A stretch of DNA of 40,302 bases from Balneolaceae bacterium (lineage in GTDB: Bacteria; Bacteroidota; Rhodothermia; Balneolales; Balneolaceae). The translations under genes were made by a program, and so were the position numbers. The DNA is taken from positions 1 through 40,302 of the forward strand of contig SKRC01000112.1 in NCBI GenBank assembly GCA_007118695.1, in the 5' to 3' direction. Each line of letters starts with the position of its first letter. Position 1 is the stretch's first letter. This document shows, piece by piece, positions 34,771-40,302 of the stretch. The notes beneath the pieces are model-generated. The model searched no databases. It saw only the letters and a list, made by a program, of their open reading frames with translations, and was not told the origin of the DNA.

Positions 34771-35744
34771 AAATTTCTTCTGTGGATATCGGAACGAATA
34801 CGGTGCTTTTGCTGGTGGCTGAGGTAATGGATGACAGCGTCAGGATTCTGGCAGAAAAGCAGCAGATGCCGAGGCTGGGACGTGGAGTCGACAGGGATGG
34901 GATGTTGTCGGCCGGAAGCATCCAGCGGGTTATCGATTCACTGAATGCCCTTCAAACGTTTCTGGAAACTGAATTCCCCGATGCTGCACCGCCTATTGTT
35001 ACGGCAACCAGTGCGGTCCGTGATGCCGGCAACCGGGATGATTTTATCGCTCTTGTAAAGGAACAGGTTGGGTGGCCGGTCAGATTGCTTAGCGGCAGGG
35101 AAGAGGCCCAGTTAACCTACAGGGGAGCCCAATCTGTGTTGAATATTGATCCATCAAAAACTTATGCCGTACTCGACATCGGTGGAGGGAGTACGGAGAT
35201 TGCCACCGGCAAAGGCGGTTTGCTTGAAAACGCCGAATCACTCGATGTGGGCAGTGTCAGATTCAGTGAACGGTATCTGAGGGATGATCCGCCGATTCCT
35301 GCACAGATCGGTGAGGCCAGGCAGGCCATTGACCGGGCAATGTTCCCAACGGAACTGGCTGCCGGGATAGACATAGTGATCGGTGTGGCCGGTACGGTGA
35401 CATCCATTGCGGCGATCGATCAGGGCATGAAGACGTACAACCCTGAACAGCTGAACGGGGCCATCCTGACGGCAGAGAAGATCACACAATTTCTGGAGGA
35501 ATTTTCAACCACCGCCTCCGGGGCGCTGGAAGCCCGATACCCTCAGTTTCTGAAAGGCAGGAGTGATGTGATTCTGGCCGGGGTTTTAATTCTTGACGGG
35601 TTCCTGAAAAAAACAGGGGTAGAAACCGTTACGGTTTCTACAGGCGGGATCAGGCATGGTGTTTTAATGGAACAAATCAACCCGGCCGGACAAAATGCCG
35701 TTCGCCTGGCCTACGACATCCATAAGGATTTATTCTTTGAGTAG
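34767..35744 (+). CDS. Exopolyphosphatase / pppGpp phosphohydrolase (Ppx/GppA family)
   Basis: 325 residues from the GTG at 34767, which overlaps the prmA stop (GTGA). The frame is open 12 codons upstream, but KISSVDIGTNTVLLLV should be close to the N-terminus as in the family. It is the short, two-domain actin-like form without the C-terminal HD domain. Motifs: phosphate-1 SVDIGTNTVLLLV (about 4-16), ATSAVRDAGN, GREEAQLTYRGAQ, phosphate-2 VLDIGGGSTEI (about 132-142), GVAGTVTSIAA and STGGIRHGVL at the end. It hydrolyses polyphosphate and/or pppGpp; which one is not clear from sequence. It is the last gene of the tatA run. Confidence 0.93.
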   Translation: MKISSVDIGTNTVLLLVAEVMDDSVRILAEKQQMPRLGRGVDRDGMLSAGSIQRVIDSLNALQTFLETEFPDAAPPIVTATSAVRDAGNRDDFIALVKEQVGWPVRLLSGREEAQLTYRGAQSVLNIDPSKTYAVLDIGGGSTEIATGKGGLLENAESLDVGSVRFSERYLRDDPPIPAQIGEARQAIDRAMFPTELAAGIDIVIGVAGTVTSIAAIDQGMKTYNPEQLNGAILTAEKITQFLEEFSTTASGALEARYPQFLKGRSDVILAGVLILDGFLKKTGVETVTVSTGGIRHGVLMEQINPAGQNAVRLAYDIHKDLFFE

Positions 35745-36069
35745 TTTTTCCGGGTGGCTATTATTATGTTCATATCAAATTATTTTTCCCGGCTCCGAAA
35801 AGAGGGCGGGTAATCAAGTGTTACAGAAGATGCATGGCCTGGAATAAAAAGAATCCCGACAAGATGTCGGAAGCCCTGCATAAGTATGGTTGACATGATA
35901 CTAAAGATCGGGCCTGATTTTTTGAAAAGCCTTGCAAGAATAATAGGTTGGCAGAGTAGTGAATGTACTTTTTAAATTGTTGTGAAGAGTTGGTTCATGA
36001 ATCCGTGGAAATTGAATAACCCTACTGCAACTTTTTCTGAAAGTGTGACGTGAATAAGCCTGAAAACAG
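35745..36069. other. Intergenic region between the Ppx/GppA gene and the sigma factor gene
   Basis: 325 bp with no gene. A hairpin CCGACA / TGTCGG (35856-35870) may end the upstream transcript, though it has no T-tract. The last 50 bases hold a candidate ECF-type promoter. Confidence 0.5.
36027..36052 (+). promoter_or_regulatory. Candidate ECF-type promoter of the sigma factor gene
   Basis: GCAAC (36027-36031) and CGTG (36049-36052) are separated by 17 bases. AAC at -35 and CGT at -10 with this spacing is the general ECF pattern, and ECF genes often control themselves. The start codon is 17 bp downstream, so the leader would be very short. Confidence 0.3.
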
Positions 36070-36702
36070 ATGGAATCATCCGAAAAAAACCCAAATGACA
36101 AAGCAAAACGGGAAACAGCTTCCGAAAGCAGAAGGGAGGACGATAAACTGGTTGCAGCGGCAGTTGAGGGAGATGAAAACGCCTATGCCCAGCTGGTAGA
36201 TAAATATAAGAGAGCTCTTTTTTTCCATATTGCGAAAATGGTAAAAGACCGGGATCAAATTGAAGACCTGGTTCAGGAGGCGTTTATGAAGGCCTTTGGA
36301 AACCTGAAATCCTACAATACCGATTACGCTTTCTCCACCTGGCTTTACCGGATTGCCACCAATCATTCCATCGACTATCTCCGGAAACGGAAACTGCAGA
36401 CGATGTCGATCGATGAGCCGCAAAAAACCAAAGATGGCGATCTTGAAATGCAGCTGCCTGATGAGTCATTTGTTACCGACAGGGAAATCATTCGAAAACA
36501 ACGCCAGGATATCATCAATAATGCCATTGACGATCTGCCCGACAAATACCGGGAAGTAATCCGCATGCGGCATATGGAAGAAAAAAGCTACCAGGAGATT
36601 GCCGAAGTCCTGGAATTGCCTTTAGGTACGGTTAAAGCCCATATATTCAGGGCCAGGGAGATGTTATATAAGGCCCTGAAAGACAAAAGAAGCCATTTTT
36701 AA
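36070..36702 (+). CDS. ECF-type RNA polymerase sigma factor (RpoE-like)
   Basis: 210 residues. Region 2 (about 39-106) binds the -10 element and core polymerase: AYAQLVDKYKRALFFHIAKMV, DQIEDLVQEAFMKAFGNL, FSTWLYRIATNHSIDYLRKRK. Region 4 (about 149-200) has IDDLPDKYREVIRMRHMEEKSYQEIAEVLELPLGTVKAHIFRAREML, a normal helix-turn-helix. No anti-sigma factor gene lies next to it; the following genes are two tandem lipoproteins, which could be targets or sensors, but nothing in the sequence proves it. A charged 35-residue N-terminus precedes region 2. Confidence 0.95.
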   Translation: MESSEKNPNDKAKRETASESRREDDKLVAAAVEGDENAYAQLVDKYKRALFFHIAKMVKDRDQIEDLVQEAFMKAFGNLKSYNTDYAFSTWLYRIATNHSIDYLRKRKLQTMSIDEPQKTKDGDLEMQLPDESFVTDREIIRKQRQDIINNAIDDLPDKYREVIRMRHMEEKSYQEIAEVLELPLGTVKAHIFRAREMLYKALKDKRSHF

Positions 36703-36967
36703 ACTGAATTTTTTATATTATGCAGGAAATGACTATCCGGTACATGTAACAAGCAAGAAGGTACACCATACAGGCCGCCCATTGATGGCTTTTTGTATCA
36801 CTTTTCACAGAAAATGAGATAGCCGCTCTGTCGAATTGTTATAGAAACTGGATACTCCTTTGCTGGATATCACTATTTCAATGAAAATGAAGTATTCGAT
36901 ATCACACGGTCTGAAAAAAATATGACTGTGCTTTAAAACCCCGAATCAAAAATAAAGAGAAGAGAAA

Positions 36968-37823
36968 ATGAAGCGAGAAAACAAGAGGATTCTATGTACG
37001 TCTGTTTTGATTGCCGGCCTGTTTCTGATTCAGGCTTGCGACAGGGACCCCGTTTCCCCGGAAATTGGAGATGCACCTGAAATACCACTTCTTCAGGATG
37101 TTGAAATAGACAACAGCTATTTTCAGGAAAACAGCCCCTCCGGTGAAGATATGGAACAAAACCCTGGAGCTTATGATTCTTATCTGACTGCTCGAAACAT
37201 GGTATCGATTTTAAAGGACAGGCTTGAAGAAGCAATGGAACTGCCCAGGTTCTTTCTGCTGGTGACTTCCCAGAGGGAAGCAGAATTTCAGGATGGCGTC
37301 TGGGTATGGGATTTTCCCTTTACCGTGGATGGTGATCTGATTGATGAAGAGGAAGACTTTAGATGTTGATGTCTTTGTGACTGCTCAGGTAAATGAAAAT
37401 GCCAACACCGTTAACTGGGAATTCCTGGTCTCGGGCACCGGCACGCCATTTGGAGACCTCGAGGACTTCAAAATTTTCGAGGCGGAAACCAGCTTGGATA
37501 ACTCCACCGGTGAGATCCAATTCTTTTCACCGGAAAATCCTGAAACTCCGGTTCTGGATTTGGAATGGGATAACCGTTCTTCGACTGAAAAGAGTTTTTC
37601 AGCAACCCTTATTGTTGACGACAATGAGGAGAATAATGGCAGTCTGAGTATCACAATCATTGGTTATTTTGAAGAGGATCCTGATTTCAGCCTGTCCTTT
37701 AGCGATGGATTTGATTCGACGATTGAAGTAACATGGAATTCTGAGACTCTTGAAGGAAGTATTGCAACTGCTGAAGAAACCTGTTTCTGGGGAGAGGATC
37801 TGGCTGTAACCGAATGCAATTGA
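36968..37823 (+). pseudogene. Frameshifted lipoprotein gene, paralogue of 37963-38829
   Basis: The first frame (36968-37369) gives a lipoprotein N-terminus (SVLIAGLFLIQAC, Cys near 24), then matches the downstream intact paralogue up to VDGDLIDEEEDF. It then shifts. The second frame resumes at DVDVFVTAQVNENAN and runs to GEDLAVTECN at 37823, again matching the paralogue to its end. Base comparison shows one extra A at about 37361 (GACTTTAGATG here, GACTTTGATG in the intact copy). So one insertion breaks an otherwise complete 285-residue protein. It could be a true pseudogene, a phase-variable gene or a sequencing error. Family and function are unknown. Confidence 0.85.
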
Positions 37824-37864
37824 AGCCTGAAAGAATATGATGAGTATATTTTAATCAGTTTTCA

Positions 37865-37872
37865 TATCTTTG
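37865..37872 (+). promoter_or_regulatory. Bacteroidota-type -7 element upstream of the second lipoprotein
   Basis: TATCTTTG fits the TAnnTTTG -7 box of Bacteroidota promoters, about 90 bp before the start codon. No matching TTTG lies at the -33 position, so it is tentative. Confidence 0.25.
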
Positions 37873-37962
37873 GGAATCTTGCCGTTTTAAATGGTCAAAA
37901 TGAAAAATAGTAATTACAGGCAATTAAAATAATACCATTAACCCCAAAGTAAATCAGAGAAA

Positions 37963-38829
37963 ATGAAGAGAAAAAGAGATGCCATCAAGCTAATTTGTAT
38001 ATGTTCCGTAATTGCAGGCCTGTTTTTATTCCAGGCTTGCGGTGATGACCCCGCTGCTCCGGAAGTGGGCGATCCTCCAGCGATACCGTTGCTGCAGGGC
38101 GTAGATATGGACGTCAGTTATTTCCAGGAAAATAGTCCCCCGGATGAAGAAATGCAGGAGAATCCTGAGGCTTTCGAGCCTTATCTTACAGCACAATTTA
38201 TTGCTACGGCAACATCCATGGCGCTTGAAGAAGCCCTGCAACTCCCCCAATTTTTTCTGTTGGTGACTTCCCAAAGGGAGCCGGAATTTCAGGATGGCGT
38301 CTGGGTATGGGATTTTCCCTTTACCGTGGATGGTGAGCTGATTGATGAAGAGGAAGACTTTGATGTGGACGTCTTTGTCACGGCGAATGTAAATGAAAAT
38401 GCCAACAGGGTTGTCTGGGAATTCCAAATTTCCGGTACCGGCACTCCCTTTGGAGACCTCGAAGACTTCACTATTTTCAGTGCGGAAACCAGTCTCGATA
38501 ATAGCTCCGGTGAGATCCAATTCTTTTCACCGGAAAACCCGGATGTCCCGATTCTGGATGTCGAGTGGGACATCACCGCTACCAATGAAAAGGACATTTC
38601 ATTAACCATAATTGCAACCGACGACGAAGAACCCAATGGCAGTCCGCAAACTATCTTGATCGGTTTTACAGAAGGAGATGGTAATGAATTCAGCCTTACA
38701 TTTAACGATGGATCTGAAGAGGCGCCGATTGTAATCGAATGGAATTCAGATACTCTTGAAGGCAGCATTACAAGTGAAGGTGTTACCTGTTATTGGGGAG
38801 AGGATCTGGCAGTAATCGAGTGCGGATAA
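37963..38829 (+). CDS. Lipoprotein of unknown function, intact copy of a tandem pair
   Basis: 288 residues. N-terminal lipoprotein signal CSVIAGLFLFQAC with the Cys near residue 26, followed by an acidic, flexible stretch. The body is acidic and rich in alternating beta-strand patterns (FDVDVFVTANVNENAN, VVWEFQISGTGTPFGDLEDF, GEIQFFSPENPDVP, IVIEWNSDTLEGSI), ending YWGEDLAVIECG. Two late Cys residues (TCYWG, IECG) could form a disulphide. I do not recognise the family. It shares long identical base runs with the broken copy upstream, such as the roughly 45 bases covering DGVWVWDFPFTVDG, which points to recent duplication or gene conversion. Both copies have AGAGAAAATGAAG-like start regions. 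Confidence 0.85.
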   Translation: MKRKRDAIKLICICSVIAGLFLFQACGDDPAAPEVGDPPAIPLLQGVDMDVSYFQENSPPDEEMQENPEAFEPYLTAQFIATATSMALEEALQLPQFFLLVTSQREPEFQDGVWVWDFPFTVDGELIDEEEDFDVDVFVTANVNENANRVVWEFQISGTGTPFGDLEDFTIFSAETSLDNSSGEIQFFSPENPDVPILDVEWDITATNEKDISLTIIATDDEEPNGSPQTILIGFTEGDGNEFSLTFNDGSEEAPIVIEWNSDTLEGSITSEGVTCYWGEDLAVIECG

Positions 38830-38851
38830 ACCCTGTTTACGGCCGGGTTTT
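38828..38851 (+). terminator. Hairpin after the second lipoprotein gene
   Basis: AAACCC (38828-38833) pairs with GGGTTT (38845-38850), followed by one further T and then GCC. The stop codon overlaps its left arm. A weak terminator at best. Confidence 0.3.
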
Positions 38852-38885
38852 GCCGCTTAGTATACCTGGTTTTACTCTAAGTCTG

Positions 38886-39063
38886 GAAATCACGAATAGC
38901 ACGAAATAGCACGCAGGGTACAAAGGGTCAACAAAGATTGAAATCCCAAAGAAAGCCTGCTTTTTGGGCGTTCATTCATTCATACCGGTGATCCTTTGTG
39001 CGCTCGTGTTCGTGGACTTCAAGCTTATGTGTTAGTTAGTTCTTGTGGATTTCAAGACTTATA
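38886..39063. repeat. Intergenic CACGAA-type inverted and direct repeats
   Basis: A left arm with GAAATCACGAATAGCACG (38886-38912) is loosely inverted at 38998-39020 (GTGCGCTCGTGTTCGTGGAC). A direct near-copy of the right end, TTCGTGGACTTCAAG then TTGTGGATTTCAAG, lies at 39008 and 39043. Such CACGAA/TTCGTG patches are common in intergenic DNA of this group; the origin is unclear. Confidence 0.4.
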
Positions 39064-39117
39064 CCGGGCAGTTTTCTTGATAAAAATAGCCTGATGGACT
39101 GCCATTTCCACTGCCTC

Positions 39118-40062
39118 TTAGCCTGAGAGGTTTTCTGCTGCGATGGCTGCGTTTTCCCTGAACCGGGGATATTTGGCGCGGCGAACAGGCGTGCCGTTGA
39201 AGAGTTCTTTATAATCGGTTTCTGTTAAACTTTTCCAGAAGGAGAGATCTTCTTTCATCATTATTTTGCGCGGTTTCAGGTCTTCGATCTGTCCCGGTTT
39301 TGCATTATGATTCCAGGGGCAAACATCCTGGCAGATATCGCACCCGAACATCCACTCGCCGAGCTTGTCCCGGAATTCTTCCGGTATGCGTTCTTTCAGT
39401 TCGATTGTCAGGTACGAGATACATCTGTTGCTGTCGATCCTGTACGGTTCATAAATGGCATCGGTAGGGCAGGCATCGATGCATTTGGTGCAGCTGCCGC
39501 AATGATCGGTTCCAGGGGCATTGTAGTGGAATTCCAGGTCCACCAGAATTTCACCGATCAGAAAAAATGACCCGTATTCCCGGTTGAGCAGGTTTGAGTT
39601 TTTCCCGATCCATCCGAGTCCGGCCCGTTCGGCCCAGGCTTTGTCCATAACGGGAGCAGAATCAACAAAAACCCGGCCGTGAATATTCCCGATCTGCTTC
39701 TTCATCCGGTCAAACATCGTGTGCAGCTTCTTCTTGAATACCTTGTGATAGTCCCTGCCGCGGGCATATTTGGCGATCTTCGGGACCCCGGGTTTGCGGT
39801 CGTATGCCAGGTTGTCCGGGTAATGATAACTGCCGATCACGGAAATAACACTTTTTGTTCCGGTCACGAGTTTTGTCGGGTCAACCCGTTTTTCAAAATG
39901 CCTCTCCATCCAATCCATCTGGCCATGACGGCCCTCACGCAGCCACGACTCCAGCCGCCGGGCTTCATCACTCAACGGTTCAGCCCTGGCAAATCCGCAG
40001 GCGTCGAAACCCAGCTCCAAAGCCAGGTTTTTCACTTTCATTGTCCGCGTCAATAGATCCAT
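39118..40062 (-). CDS. queG: Epoxyqueuosine reductase
   Basis: 314 residues. It reduces epoxyqueuosine to queuosine in tRNA, using cobalamin and two [4Fe-4S] clusters. Evidence: LGFDACGFARAEPL (18-30), the catalytic-Asp region VFVDSAPVMDKAWAERAGLGWIGKN (Asp at 134), and cluster ligands C188, C191, C194, C198 (CGSCTKCIDACP) plus C214, C241, C244, C248 (CDICQDVCPWN). The length suits the short bacterial form without the HEAT tail. The ATG at 40062 is the first Met; a second is seven codons on. It stands alone, with 288 bp of repeat-bearing intergenic DNA downstream. Confidence 0.95.
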   Translation of the reverse strand: MDLLTRTMKVKNLALELGFDACGFARAEPLSDEARRLESWLREGRHGQMDWMERHFEKRVDPTKLVTGTKSVISVIGSYHYPDNLAYDRKPGVPKIAKYARGRDYHKVFKKKLHTMFDRMKKQIGNIHGRVFVDSAPVMDKAWAERAGLGWIGKNSNLLNREYGSFFLIGEILVDLEFHYNAPGTDHCGSCTKCIDACPTDAIYEPYRIDSNRCISYLTIELKERIPEEFRDKLGEWMFGCDICQDVCPWNHNAKPGQIEDLKPRKIMMKEDLSFWKSLTETDYKELFNGTPVRRAKYPRFRENAAIAAENLSG

Positions 40063-40302
40063 AGTGGATGACGGGCCGGCTGCCCGTCGTACTTTATTTA
40101 AAACAAGTGAAACTGATATTATTCCTTATCTCGATTCGGCAATGATTGCCGGTTTTATTACAGCCGGCCTAATAGCAAACTGCAAGTATACGGCCGATAA
40201 CCTGACCTTCAACGTTACAGGCAATGCTCCATTCCTGCGAGTGGACGGACTGGCAAACGCAATATAGAATCAGTTCAGTAATATGGATCAGTCCAGTACA
40301 GA
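40063..40302. other. Window end, no gene seen
   Basis: 240 bp upstream of queG. A 67-codon plus frame begins with GTG and shows no family pattern. Presumably holds the queG promoter; nothing else is recognised. Confidence 0.4.

Noticed and set aside
40064-40267. 67-codon plus frame at the window end
   Set aside because: GTG start without ribosome site, no family pattern, and it lies in the queG promoter region.
1-40302. tRNA or rRNA genes
   Set aside because: No cloverleaf with a GGTTCRA arm or rRNA segment was found by reading; a covariance search would be decisive.

Overview
The window is about 40 kb of ordinary chromosome from a Gram-negative bacterium of the Bacteroidota-related (FCB) group. 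The best guess is a Balneolota/Rhodothermota-like marine or saline lineage. The basis is an Omp85 outer-membrane protein and many lipoproteins, a CrtY plus CrtD pair of the monocyclic-carotenoid type, an ATP-type PEP carboxykinase, a DUF2795 protein, weak Shine-Dalgarno sites and acidic proteins. This is inference from protein character; no rRNA or tRNA gene is present to settle it.

Layout. 1-939 is the 3' part of ychF. 1064-5056 (minus) is a tight operon deoC > aldehyde dehydrogenase > truncated, catalytically dead ALDH-like protein > SPOR-domain protein, which would turn deoxyribose 5-phosphate into glyceraldehyde 3-phosphate plus acetaldehyde and oxidise the acetaldehyde. pckA (minus) lies upstream of it. 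7364-9555 (plus) holds aguB and aguA, the agmatine-to-putrescine route. 9934-10722 (minus) is an unknown exported protein with two repeats. 10951-17032 (plus) is gatB > thioredoxin-fold lipoprotein without CxxC > tpiA > purD > LuxE-like ligase. 17326-22150 is carotenoid-flavoured: crtY, a GT2 glycosyltransferase and crtD on minus, with yfcE on plus. 22436-25315 (minus) is a secreted GH9 enzyme. 26148-30586 (minus) is Omp85 > cyclic-nucleotide-binding protein > rlmD, preceded by a small DUF2795 gene. 31135-35744 (plus) is tatA > gatA > M28 glutaminyl cyclase-like lipoprotein > prmA > Ppx/GppA phosphatase, with zero-gap or overlapping junctions. 36070-38829 is an ECF sigma factor followed by two tandem paralogous lipoprotein genes, the first broken by a single inserted base. 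39118-40062 (minus) is queG.

The most unusual content is in the gaps. Several intergenic regions carry short tandem arrays with a strict 7-bp period, each with its own heptamer, and one has a 9-bp array; many begin within a few bases of a stop codon. Two heptamer arrays, 9 kb apart and in opposite orientation, are each followed after exactly 17 bp by the same 28-bp sequence, so they look like copies of one composite element. There is also a 114-bp inverted repeat with a C10 tract (9703-9816), two perfect 20-bp palindromes (7019-7038, 25931-25950) and a 300-bp unexplained GC-richer segment (25630-25929). No phage, CRISPR, IS or defence system was seen.
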